64,000 nt of DNA, from assembly GCF_004348685.1 (NCBI RefSeq), contig NZ_SMKO01000001.1:1-64000 (forward strand). Reading direction: 5' to 3'. This document shows, one piece after another, positions 17,091-24,626 of the stretch (positions are counted from its first letter, which is position 1; each line of letters starts with the position of its first letter). Below the pieces are notes generated by a model. The model was not told the DNA's origin and did not search any database. It saw nothing but the letters and a program-made list of their open reading frames with translations. A program made the position numbers and the translations under genes. Source of the stretch: Nonomuraea deserti. Lineage in GTDB: Bacteria; Actinomycetota; Actinomycetes; Streptosporangiales; Streptosporangiaceae.

Positions 17091-17591
17091 TCAGGACATC
17101 TTACGAGACGCCTCATCCACCTTGTCGGAGGCCTTCGAGGCCATCCGGTCCGCCGACTCCGCGGTCGTGCTCGCATTCTCGTTGACCCAGCGTGACGCAT
17201 CGGAAGCGGAGTCCTTCATGTGCTCGGTCCACTGCTGGGCGTTTCTGCGGTAGAACATGTAGCCGATCGACCCCACCGTGAGGCCGGTCAGCAGCATGAG
17301 CATCGGCCATCGCCGCGACCGCTCAGGCTTGGGGTCGATCTTCCTGGCCGCCGTGGTCAGCATGTGGCTGACCTTGGGGGCGAGTTGCTCCTCGACTCCG
17401 TGTGCCGCGGACTCCAGCCGCGGCGCCGCCCAGTAACGGGCGTCCTCGATGCGCCGGGCGGTGACCACTTTGGCCTGGTCCGCCATCGGCGCCATACGGT
17501 GGCCGGTGCGTACGGCCTGGGCCTTCATCCGGCCCACCCATGTGGCGGGAATCTCCACTACCACGCGGCGTTTTCTCATTGTCAGGGACAC
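17091..17591 (-). CDS. hypothetical membrane-anchored protein
   Basis: 166 residues. A basic soluble N-terminal part (RKRRVVVEIPATWVGRMK) is followed by one helix near 110-127 (MLMLLTGLTVGSIGYMFY). The C-terminal tail is Ala/Ser/Asp/Lys-rich, with a helical pattern (SDASRWVNENAST, ADRMASKASDKVDEAS) like LEA or YtxH-type proteins. GTG 17591 is chosen because GGGGAGG lies 5 bp upstream. It is divergent from the cyclophilin gene. Function unknown. Confidence 0.7.
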   Translation of the reverse strand: MSLTMRKRRVVVEIPATWVGRMKAQAVRTGHRMAPMADQAKVVTARRIEDARYWAAPRLESAAHGVEEQLAPKVSHMLTTAARKIDPKPERSRRWPMLMLLTGLTVGSIGYMFYRRNAQQWTEHMKDSASDASRWVNENASTTAESADRMASKASDKVDEASRKMS

Positions 17592-17749
17592 GACAACCTC
17601 CCCTGTCGTTGGGTGCCCGAGCCTGACCTTCCCTGGACAAGGCGGCTCAATCATGGCCGTCCGTGGGAGGATGGCCCGGGAAGGCCGTAGGGCCATAGTC
17701 CTCAGAACATGACGAATCGACCCTGTACATAGAGGGGGGCAGCTGTCTC

Positions 17750-18289
17750 GTGGCTGAGAAGCTGATCGCTAACCTGCAGACCAATCGCGGCACCATCAAA
17801 ATAGAACTCTTCCCCAACAAGGCCCCGAAAACGGTGCGAAACTTCGTCGAGCTCGCGGAGGGCACGCGCGAGTGGACGCACCCGGGCACCGGCGAGAAGG
17901 GCGTCGGCCGCTACTACGACGGCACGATCTTCCACCGGGTGATCTCCGGCTTCATGATCCAGGGCGGTGACCCGCTGGGCCAGGGCGTCGGCGGCCCCGG
18001 CTACGACTTCGACGACGAGATCCACCCCGAGCTCCTCTTCGACCGCCCCTACCTGCTGGCCATGGCCAACGCGGGCATCCGCTTCGGCAAGGGCACCAAC
18101 GGCTCGCAGTTCTTCGTCACGGTCCACGCGCCGTTGCGGCACCTCAACGGCAAGCACACGATCTTCGGCGAGGTCGTCGAGGGCCGGGATGTCGTCGACG
18201 CCATCTCGAAGACCCGCACCGACGCCGACGACCGTCCCGTGGAGGCCGTCGTCCTCGAGTCGGTCACCATCGACCGCGTCCCGGCCTGA
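17750..18289 (+). CDS. ppiA: peptidyl-prolyl cis-trans isomerase (cyclophilin)
   Basis: 179 residues, cytoplasmic (no signal peptide). Cyclophilin signatures are present: FHRVISGFMIQGGD (with the catalytic Arg), GTNGSQFFVT, and HLNGKHTIFGEV. It catalyses proline isomerisation during folding. GTG 17750 has AGGGGGG upstream. The position near rhomboid, crgA and the pknB cluster matches ppiA in the origin-proximal region of other actinobacteria such as Mycobacterium tuberculosis. Confidence 0.93.
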   Translation: MAEKLIANLQTNRGTIKIELFPNKAPKTVRNFVELAEGTREWTHPGTGEKGVGRYYDGTIFHRVISGFMIQGGDPLGQGVGGPGYDFDDEIHPELLFDRPYLLAMANAGIRFGKGTNGSQFFVTVHAPLRHLNGKHTIFGEVVEGRDVVDAISKTRTDADDRPVEAVVLESVTIDRVPA

Positions 18290-18356
18290 CCCGGCACCAC
18301 GCTCCGGCTCCGAGGCCGTCCGATCGGCGGCGGCCTCGCCGGGGTGCGGGGGCCCA

Positions 18357-18504
18357 CGGTCACGCGCCATGCCCGCACAAGCCCTAGCCGGCGGTCAGGC
18401 GCCATGCCCCTACAAGCCTCACGCTGCGGTCACGCGGCATGCCCGTACAAGCCTCAGGCTGCGGTCACGCGGCATGCCCCGACAAGCCATAGGCTTCGGT
18501 CATG
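18357..18504. repeat. 35-bp tandem repeat, four copies plus partial, ending in a start codon
   Basis: Units start at 18357, 18392, 18427, 18462 and a partial at 18497; all are exactly 35 bp apart. The unit begins CGGTCACGC and contains GCATGCCCGTACAAGCC. In the last partial unit CGGTCACG becomes CGGTCATG, and that ATG is the rhomboid start codon at 18502. The repeat thus forms the whole 5' leader near the gene. Confidence 0.92.
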
Positions 18505-19365
18505 ACCAGCCAGCCGCCGAGCCCGCCCCCGCAGCCCGAGCAGCCCGCTGAGGCGGTGCCCACCTGCTACCGGCACCCCGACAAGGAGACCTGGGTACGC
18601 TGCCAGCGGTGCGAGCGTCCCATCTGCCCCGACTGCATGCGTGACGCGGCGGTCGGCTTCCAGTGCCCCGAGTGCGTGGCCGAGGGCAACAAGGGCATCC
18701 GCCAGGCCAGGTCCACCTTCGGCGGCGGCATCGTGCGCACGCCGATCGTGACGTACGCGATCCTGGTCATCAACGTCCTGGTCTTCGGCGCCCAATATCT
18801 CACCGAGGCGATCACCGGTCAGCTGGCCATGTGGCCCGCCGGCGTGGCCCTGCTCGACCAGTATCACCGCCTGCTCACCGCGGCGTTCGTGCACAGCGGC
18901 GTCTTCCACATCCTGTTCAACTGCTGGGCGCTCTATGTCATCGGCCCCTATCTGGAGCGTGCCTTCGGCCACGCGCGCTTCGTCGCCCTCTATTTGATCA
19001 GCGCGCTCGGCGGCTCGGTGCTCGGCCTCTGGATCGACCCGGTCACCCAGCCCACGGTCGGCGCGTCCGGGGCGATCTTCGGCCTGTTCGGGGCGGTGTT
19101 CGTGGCGGGCCGCAAGCTCAACATGGACGTGCGGGGCATCGCCGTGCTCATCGTGATCAACCTGGTGATCACCTTCGTCTTCCCCAACATCAGCTGGACA
19201 GGACACATCGGCGGGCTGATCACGGGCTCGCTGCTGGCGGGGGCGCTGGCCTACGCCCCCAAGAACAACAGGACCCTGTGGCAGGTGCTGGCGATCGGAG
19301 GAGTGCTGATCCTGCTGGCCGTGCTCGTGCTGGTCAGGGTGTCGGCCATCCTGGCCATGCGCTGA
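18502..19365 (+). CDS. rhomboid-family intramembrane serine protease
   Basis: 287 residues. An N-terminal B-box-like zinc ribbon (CYRH, CQRCERPICPDC, CPEC; about 22-58) precedes six to seven membrane helices. The catalytic Ser189 is in GASGAIFG and His235 in WTGHIGG. The HSGVFHILFN segment is the usual second-helix motif. It cleaves membrane proteins within the bilayer; the substrate is unknown. The start codon lies in a tandem repeat (18357-18504) and has only a weak AGG ribosome site. Confidence 0.93.
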   Translation: MTSQPPSPPPQPEQPAEAVPTCYRHPDKETWVRCQRCERPICPDCMRDAAVGFQCPECVAEGNKGIRQARSTFGGGIVRTPIVTYAILVINVLVFGAQYLTEAITGQLAMWPAGVALLDQYHRLLTAAFVHSGVFHILFNCWALYVIGPYLERAFGHARFVALYLISALGGSVLGLWIDPVTQPTVGASGAIFGLFGAVFVAGRKLNMDVRGIAVLIVINLVITFVFPNISWTGHIGGLITGSLLAGALAYAPKNNRTLWQVLAIGGVLILLAVLVLVRVSAILAMR

Positions 19366-19377
19366 GCTTCCCCAGGC

Positions 19378-19398
19378 TGTGGAAAAGACTGTGGAAAG
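19378..19398. promoter_or_regulatory. two DnaA-box-like sites between rhomboid and crgA
   Basis: TGTGGAAAA (19378-19386) and TGTGGAAAG (19390-19398) are reverse complements of TTTTCCACA and CTTTCCACA, near the TTGTCCACA/TTATCCACA consensus. A third, TCGTCCACA, lies at 19681-19689 on the other side of crgA. Function is not shown. Confidence 0.3.
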
Positions 19399-19400
19399 AA

Positions 19401-19646
19401 CTAACGCCAGCGGGTGGAAAGCACCACACCGAAGATGATGAAAACAAACCCGATCAGCAGATTCCAGTTCTGGAGGTCGCCGATGAAGGGCGTGGTCGGC
19501 GCGACGTAATAGACGGCGATCCACAGGATGCCGATGATCCACGCCGTGACCATGGTGGGCGCCAGCCAGCGAGGGCTGACCTTGACCTGCTGGGACCTCT
19601 GCGGCGGGGTGTAAACCGCCTTCTTGCGAGCCTTCGACTTGGGCAC
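19401..19646 (-). CDS. crgA: cell division protein CrgA
   Basis: 81 residues. A basic N-terminus (VPKSKARKKAVYTPP) and two membrane helices, WLAPTMVTAWIIGILWIAVYY and LLIGFVFIIFGVVLS, match the CrgA family. CrgA is a small membrane protein that recruits peptidoglycan synthases to the divisome and coordinates septation with growth. GTG 19646 is the start (AGGAG 7 bp upstream); the frame upstream is not coding. It lies on the opposite strand from rhomboid and sortase, as usual. Confidence 0.95.
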   Translation of the reverse strand: MPKSKARKKAVYTPPQRSQQVKVSPRWLAPTMVTAWIIGILWIAVYYVAPTTPFIGDLQNWNLLIGFVFIIFGVVLSTRWR

Positions 19647-19758
19647 TGGGTAACTCCTGCTGAGGGCCTGGGCTTCCGGATCGTCCACAGGCCTTTCGGT
19701 AAGCGTAGTTCAAGCACAGTAGTGCGAGCGTGCCAAGGATAGTCGCCACGCGCATGAC

Positions 19759-20421
19759 ATGGCGATCCCTGGAGCCCGCATCGTCCAGGAATACCCTGAT
19801 CGCATGCGGGCCATGCTCCGGGCCGTGGGGGAGACGAGCATCACCGCGGGCCTGATCCTCATGCTGTTCTGCGCCTACCTTCTCTGGGGCACCGGCGCCT
19901 ACACCCAGAGGCAGCAGCTGCTGCTCCAGCGCGAGCTGGCCGCCGACCGGGCGGCACAAGAGCGCCTGCGCACGGTCAGGCCGGGTCAGGCCCTCGCCGT
20001 GCTGCGCATCCCCAGGCTGGGCCACGACTACGAGTACGCCATCGTCGAAGGCGTCGGCTCCACCCACCTGAAACGCGGCCCTGGACACTACCCCGACAGC
20101 GCCATGCCCGGCCAGACCGGCAACTTCGTGTTGTCGGGACACCGCACCACGTACGCGGCCCCGTTCAACGAGATCGACGAGCTCGAACGCGACGACGAGA
20201 TCGTCGTGGAGGCGCGCGAGGCCCGCTACACCTACCGCGTCACCTCCCAGGACATCGTGCGCCCCGACGAGGTCGACGTGCTCGCCCCCGTGCCGGGCAA
20301 GCCCGGCATCCGCCCCGTGCGCGCCTTCATCACGCTGACCACCTGCCACCCCGAATACTCGGCCGCCGAGCGCCTCATCGTGTACGGCGTGCTGAAGGAG
20401 ACGGAACCGAGGAGCGAATGA
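19759..20421 (+). CDS. class E sortase
   Basis: 220 residues. One N-terminal membrane helix lies at about 26-45. The sortase barrel has His128 (LSGHRTT), Cys196 (LTTCHP) and Arg205 (AERLIVYG), the complete catalytic triad. The TLTTCHPEYSAAERL pattern fits class E. It attaches secreted proteins with a LAxTG-type signal to peptidoglycan. ATG 19759 has no clear ribosome site; ATG 19804 (MRAML) is an alternative. The downstream small gene and pabA are nearly contiguous, so one operon is likely. No LAxTG substrate gene is seen in the window. Confidence 0.92.
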   Translation: MAIPGARIVQEYPDRMRAMLRAVGETSITAGLILMLFCAYLLWGTGAYTQRQQLLLQRELAADRAAQERLRTVRPGQALAVLRIPRLGHDYEYAIVEGVGSTHLKRGPGHYPDSAMPGQTGNFVLSGHRTTYAAPFNEIDELERDDEIVVEAREARYTYRVTSQDIVRPDEVDVLAPVPGKPGIRPVRAFITLTTCHPEYSAAERLIVYGVLKETEPRSE

Positions 20422-20422
20422 C

Positions 20423-20581
20423 ATGTACGCCTGGCTCTGGCGCAAGTTGCCCGGCAGCCCGCGCACCAGGGTGTTGACGGCCCTGGTGCTGGTCGCGGCG
20501 GCGGTGGCCGTACTGTGGTGCGTGGTGTTCCCGCTCTTCGAGCCCGTGGTGACGCTGGACGAGGTGACCGTGCAGAAATGA
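20423..20581 (+). CDS. 52-residue membrane protein between sortase and pabA
   Basis: A short ATG frame of 52 codons, starting 1 bp after the sortase stop and ending in an ATGA overlap with pabA. It has a basic start (MYAWLWRKLPGSPRTR) and a single helix (VLTALVLVAAAVAVLWCVVFPLF), followed by a short acidic outer tail (DEVTVQK). The tight packing on both sides supports real translation. The function is unknown; it may couple translation or assist the sortase in the membrane. Confidence 0.75.
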   Translation: MYAWLWRKLPGSPRTRVLTALVLVAAAVAVLWCVVFPLFEPVVTLDEVTVQK

Positions 20582-21150
20582 CCCGTGTGCTGGTGGTGGA
20601 CAACCACGACAGCTTCGTCCACACCATCGTGCAGTATCTGCGCGAGCTGGGCGCCGAATGTGACGTGCGGCCGCGCGACGACGTGGCCGTGAGCGACGCC
20701 GACGCCTTCGACGGCGTCCTCGTCAGCCCCGGCCCCGGCACGCCCGAGGCGGCCGGTGTGAGCGTGCCTCTGGTGCGCCACGCGGTCGCGCGCGGCCTGC
20801 CGCTGCTCGGCGTCTGCCTCGGCCACCAGGCCATCGCCATCGCCCACGGCGCCACCGTGGCCCGCGCGCCCGAGCTCTTCCACGGGCAGACCAGCGCCGT
20901 CCTCCACGACGGGCGGGGCGTGTTCGAGACGCTGCCCTCCCCCGTGCGGATGACCCGCTACCACTCGCTCGCCGTGCTGCCCGGCACGGTGCCCGACGTG
21001 CTCGACGTGACCGCCCGCACCGGCGACGGCGTCATCATGGGCCTGCGCCACCGCCGGGCGCCCGTCGAAGGCATCCAGTTCCACCCCGAGTCCGTGCTGT
21101 CAGAGCACGGTCACCGGCTGCTCGGCAATTGGCTGCGCCGGATCGTGTAA
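20578..21150 (+). CDS. pabA: glutamine amidotransferase subunit (PabA/TrpG)
   Basis: 190 residues, class I glutamine amidotransferase. The Cys80 nucleophile is in GVCLGHQAIA; His169 and Glu171 lie in FHPES. It delivers ammonia to aminodeoxychorismate synthase (folate) or anthranilate synthase (tryptophan). In M. tuberculosis the gene at this place is named trpG, and many actinobacteria use it for both. No partner subunit gene is nearby, so the amphibolic role is likely but not proven. Confidence 0.9.
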   Translation: MTRVLVVDNHDSFVHTIVQYLRELGAECDVRPRDDVAVSDADAFDGVLVSPGPGTPEAAGVSVPLVRHAVARGLPLLGVCLGHQAIAIAHGATVARAPELFHGQTSAVLHDGRGVFETLPSPVRMTRYHSLAVLPGTVPDVLDVTARTGDGVIMGLRHRRAPVEGIQFHPESVLSEHGHRLLGNWLRRIV

Positions 21151-21183
21151 CAAACCTCCCGCGCCGAGCGACAGACAAGTGAG

Positions 21184-21216
21184 CGTCCCCGCCGTTGCCC
21201 CCGAGCGGCGGGGGCG
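21184..21216. terminator. hairpin terminator between pabA and pknB
   Basis: CGTCCCCGCCG (21184-21194) pairs with CGGCGGGGGCG (21206-21216), with one G-U pair and an 11-nt loop, followed by TTCTTGT. It lies between convergent genes. Confidence 0.75.
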
Positions 21217-21291
21217 TTCTTGTGCGTGCGAGCAGCAGCGCGAAGGGCCGCCCACCCCCTCGGGGATGGACGGCCCTGTCACGTGCGACTC

Positions 21292-23172
21292 TCAGCCTCC
21301 GATGCCGCCGTCGCCGATCGGGTTGTCGTCGGCCGGCGGCTCGTCCTCCGTCGGGAAGTCGTCCGTCGGCACGTCGTCCGTCGGGAAGTCGTCCGTCGGG
21401 AAGTCGTCCGCGGGCGGCGACTCGGTGTCGGTGACCGCCGGACCGGTGGACACCACGATCGTGATCGTCGTGCCCTGCGGCAGCTTGGTGCCCTCGCCCG
21501 GGTTCTGCTGGATGACCGTGCCCTCGGGCTGCTCGTTGGGCTGCTCGGAGACCTTGACCTTGAACCCGGCACCCTTGATCTGCGCGGTCGCGTCATCCTC
21601 GGTGAGCCCGATCACGCTGGGCACCTCGCCCAGGTCCTTCGGAACGTAGAGGGTGACGGTGCCGCCCTTCTCCAGCGACTCGCCGGCCTTCGGCCTGGTG
21701 TCGATGACCGTGCCCTGCTCCTTGGTGGAGTTTCTGGTCTTGACCGTGCCGCGCAGCCCCGCCTGCTCCAGGGCCGCCATGGCATCGGCCTGCGGCATGC
21801 CGACGAGGCCGTCGGGCACCTTCACCCGCTCGGTGCCCTTGGACACGAACAGCTGGACGCTGGAGCCCTTCTCGACCTTGGAGCTGGCGGCGGGCTCCGT
21901 CTTGATCACGGTGCCCTTCTCGACGTCGGAGCTGAACTCCTGCACCACCTGGACGTTGAGCCCCAGGCCCTTGAGCTGTTGCTCGGCGAACGTGCCCTTC
22001 TGCGTCGTGAGCTCGGGGATCGTGACCTGTGTGTCGGCCGGTGTGTCCTTGGAGCCGAACACCAGGTAGCCGGCCGTGATGAAGCCGCCGATGATCAGCA
22101 GCGGAATGATGATCCACATCGCGGTCTTGACCGCGTTGCCGCCACCGCCGCCGCCGGCCCTGCGCCGGCCGCCCCGGCCGCCGCCGTCGCCCTCGTCATA
22201 TTCGTAGGGCGGGATCGCTCCGCTGCGCTGCGTGGCCGGCCCGCCGGCCGTCTGGGGCGCGGCCATCATGCGCGTGCCCTGGCCGTAGTCGCCGGTCATC
22301 GCCATCGTCTGGGCGTCGACCGGCATGCCGGACATCGCCCGCTGGATGTCGGCCCGCATCTCGCCCGCGCTCTGGTAGCGGTGCGCCGGATCCTTCGCCA
22401 TGGCCTTCAGCACGATCGCGTCGGCCCACTGCGGGATCTCGCGGTCGATCTGGGAGGGCGGGATCGGCTCCTCGCGCACGTGCTGGTAGGCGATCGCGAC
22501 AGGCGAGTCACCGGTGAACGGCGGCTGGCCCGTCAGCAGCTCGTAGAGCACGCAGCCGGTGGAGTAGATGTCGCTGCGGGCGTCGACCCGCTCGCCCCGC
22601 GCCTGCTCGGGCGACAGGTATTGGGCGGTGCCGATCACCTGCGCCGTCTGCGTCATGGTGGCCGCGGAGTCGGCCATGGCCCGCGCGATGCCGAAGTCCA
22701 TCACCTTGACGTCGCCCGCCCGCGTGATCATCACGTTGGCCGGCTTAATGTCGCGGTGCACGATGCCGCCGCGATGGCTGTAGTCGAGGGCCCGGAGGAT
22801 GCCGTCGACCAGCTCGACCGCGCGCTCGGGGAGCAACCGCCGATCCTGGCGCAGCAGGTCGCGCAGCGTCCGGCCGTCGACGTACTCCATCACGATGTAC
22901 GGCACGGGGGTGCCGTCGGTGACGTCTTCGCCGGTGTCGTAGACGGCGACCACCGCAGGATGGTTGAGCGAGGCCGCCGACTGCGCCTCACGGCGGAACC
23001 GGGCCTGGAACGTGTGATCGCGAGCCAGGTCGGACCGGAGCGTTTTGATCGCGACTATGCGGTCCAGCCGGATGTCTCGGGCGCGATACACCTCGGCCAT
23101 GCCGCCGCGCCCGACGACACCGTCGAGCTCGTAACGACCTCCGAGTAGCCGAGGCTGAGTCATTTCCTGCAC
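21292..23172 (-). CDS. pknB: Ser/Thr protein kinase PknB with three PASTA domains
   Basis: 626 residues. The kinase domain (about 13-280) has the G-loop GRGGMAEV (21-28), Lys43, HRDIKPAN with Asp141, DFG at 159-161, and an activation loop with Thr174 and Thr176 as in mycobacterial PknB. One membrane helix is at 351-372. Three PASTA domains (about 383-446, 450-512, 516-577) bind muropeptide or lipid II; the mycobacterial PknB has four. The tail contains four DDFPT-type repeats. It controls cell-wall growth and division. The start is GTG 23172 or ATG 23163. It is the downstream end of the pstP-rodA-pbpA-pknA cluster on the minus strand. Confidence 0.96.
   Translation of the reverse strand: MQEMTQPRLLGGRYELDGVVGRGGMAEVYRARDIRLDRIVAIKTLRSDLARDHTFQARFRREAQSAASLNHPAVVAVYDTGEDVTDGTPVPYIVMEYVDGRTLRDLLRQDRRLLPERAVELVDGILRALDYSHRGGIVHRDIKPANVMITRAGDVKVMDFGIARAMADSAATMTQTAQVIGTAQYLSPEQARGERVDARSDIYSTGCVLYELLTGQPPFTGDSPVAIAYQHVREEPIPPSQIDREIPQWADAIVLKAMAKDPAHRYQSAGEMRADIQRAMSGMPVDAQTMAMTGDYGQGTRMMAAPQTAGGPATQRSGAIPPYEYDEGDGGGRGGRRRAGGGGGGNAVKTAMWIIIPLLIIGGFITAGYLVFGSKDTPADTQVTIPELTTQKGTFAEQQLKGLGLNVQVVQEFSSDVEKGTVIKTEPAASSKVEKGSSVQLFVSKGTERVKVPDGLVGMPQADAMAALEQAGLRGTVKTRNSTKEQGTVIDTRPKAGESLEKGGTVTLYVPKDLGEVPSVIGLTEDDATAQIKGAGFKVKVSEQPNEQPEGTVIQQNPGEGTKLPQGTTITIVVSTGPAVTDTESPPADDFPTDDFPTDDVPTDDFPTEDEPPADDNPIGDGGIGG
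21351..21410. repeat. 15-bp in-frame repeats in pknB tail
   Basis: Four 15-bp units (TCGGGAAGTCGTCCG, one with CACG) encode DDFPT/DDVPT repeats in the extracellular C-terminus. Copy number changes would keep the frame. Confidence 0.85.
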
Positions 23173-23246
23173 TGTCCCTTACCGTTCATCTTGGGTACCG
23201 GCCTGCTCGGGGGGCCGCCGGTGTCCATCATCGACCCCATTGCGCG

Positions 23247-24605
23247 TCACGTCTGCTCCTTGGGTGGGTTTGTCTCACCCGGGTCCGGCGAGGCGGTGGG
23301 TGTCGGGGTAGTGGGTGTAGTGGTGGGCGTAGGGGTTGGTGTGGGCGTAGGGGTCCGCGTCGTCCGTGTCGGTGTCGGTTTCGGCGTCGGCTTCTTGCTG
23401 GGAGTTGCCGACTTGCTTACCGTAGCCGACCGAGAGGGTATAGGCCGTTGCGACTTCACCGGAAGCGCCGGTGACCGCTTGGTGCGCTTCTTCTTCGTGG
23501 GCTCGGCCCGCTCCGGCGTCGGCGGCGCCGACTCGCGCGGCTCGGCCACGTCAGGCGTCGGTGCGGGGGGCTGGCGGTTGGCGAAGGTGACGGCGCTGAG
23601 CCCGACCGCCGCCACGCAACCCGCCGCGGCGACCACGGCCAGCGTCCTCGCGCCCTTACGGCGCCTGCGGGCCGTCGGGGCGTGCGGCTCGGTGGCCGGG
23701 GCGATGCGGTCGGTCACCTGCTGGTCCTCGGGCGAGGGCTCGCGTACGCGGAAGCCGCCCGGGTCGGTCAGCATGCTGAGATCGGCGCCGGACTGGGCGC
23801 CCGCCAGCGACTCGCGCAGCGCGTGGGCCCGGTCGGCCAGCTCGAGAGCCGTTGCCGGGCGCTGCCCGGGCTCCTTCGCCAGCAGCGCCATGACCAGCGC
23901 GCGCACCTGCGAAGGAACATCCACGCCGAGCGGCTGCGGCTGCTCGTTGAGGTGCTGCAGGGCGATCGCCACCTGGGTGTCGCCGCGGAACGGCGTACGC
24001 CCCGCCAGGCACTCGTAGGCCACCACGCCGAGCGAGTAGAGGTCGGTGGAGGGCGTGAGCGGGAAACCCTGCGCCTGCTCGGGGCTGACGTACTGGGCGG
24101 TGCCCACCACCGTGCCCGTCTGCGTCACCGGCGCCGCCTCCAGCGCCCGCGCGATGCCGAAGTCGGTCACCTTGATGGTGCCCTCGGGCGTGACCAGCAG
24201 GTTGCCGGGCTTGATGTCGCGGTGGATGATCCCGGAGGAGTGGGCGGCGTGCAGCGCCTTGGCGGTCTGGTGCACGACGTCGAGCGCCACCTCGGCCCCG
24301 AGCGCGCCGTTGCGCGCCAGGATGGCCGACAGCGGCTCGCCCTGCACCAGCTCCATCACCAGATAGGCGAGGTCGCTCTCCTCGCCGTAGTCGAAGATCT
24401 GCGCCACTCCGGGGTCGGCCAGCGCCGCGGTGAGCCTCGCCTCGTTGCGAAACCGCTCGCGGAAGGTGGGGTCGGCGTGGATGTGGCTGCGCAGGATCTT
24501 CACCGCGACCTCGCGCCCGAGCAGCTCGTCGCGGGCGCGCCAAACCTCTCCCATACCGCCGGTGGCGATGCGGGAGATCAGGAGGTAGCGGTTACGGAGC
24601 CGCAT
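23247..24605 (-). CDS. pknA: Ser/Thr protein kinase PknA-like
   Basis: 452 residues. The kinase domain (7-270) has the G-loop ATGGMGEV, Lys36, HRDIKPGN with Asp130, DFG at 148-150 and the P+1 loop GTAQYVSPEQ. One membrane helix is at about 320-341. A long Pro/Thr-rich outer tail (TPTPTPTPT) replaces PASTA domains. By position in the pbpA-pknA-pknB order it is PknA, which phosphorylates septation and elongation proteins. It is longer than mycobacterial PknA mainly because of this tail. It is in line with pbpA (21-bp gap) and probably cotranscribed. Confidence 0.94.
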   Translation of the reverse strand: MRLRNRYLLISRIATGGMGEVWRARDELLGREVAVKILRSHIHADPTFRERFRNEARLTAALADPGVAQIFDYGEESDLAYLVMELVQGEPLSAILARNGALGAEVALDVVHQTAKALHAAHSSGIIHRDIKPGNLLVTPEGTIKVTDFGIARALEAAPVTQTGTVVGTAQYVSPEQAQGFPLTPSTDLYSLGVVAYECLAGRTPFRGDTQVAIALQHLNEQPQPLGVDVPSQVRALVMALLAKEPGQRPATALELADRAHALRESLAGAQSGADLSMLTDPGGFRVREPSPEDQQVTDRIAPATEPHAPTARRRRKGARTLAVVAAAGCVAAVGLSAVTFANRQPPAPTPDVAEPRESAPPTPERAEPTKKKRTKRSPALPVKSQRPIPSRSATVSKSATPSKKPTPKPTPTRTTRTPTPTPTPTPTTTPTTPTPTASPDPGETNPPKEQT

Positions 24606-24626
24606 GGTCCAGCAGGTTACCGTCTC

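Noticed and set aside
18357-18504. 35-bp repeats looked at as a CRISPR array
   Set aside because: Units are directly adjacent with no unique spacers and no cas genes are present. The same holds for the arrays at 48925 and 56013.
18454-21084. Very long minus-strand open frame (876 codons) opposite rhomboid, sortase and pabA
   Set aside because: It is antisense to several well-supported genes, has His/Asp/Arg-rich low-complexity composition and no domain. Such frames are a by-product of high GC third positions.
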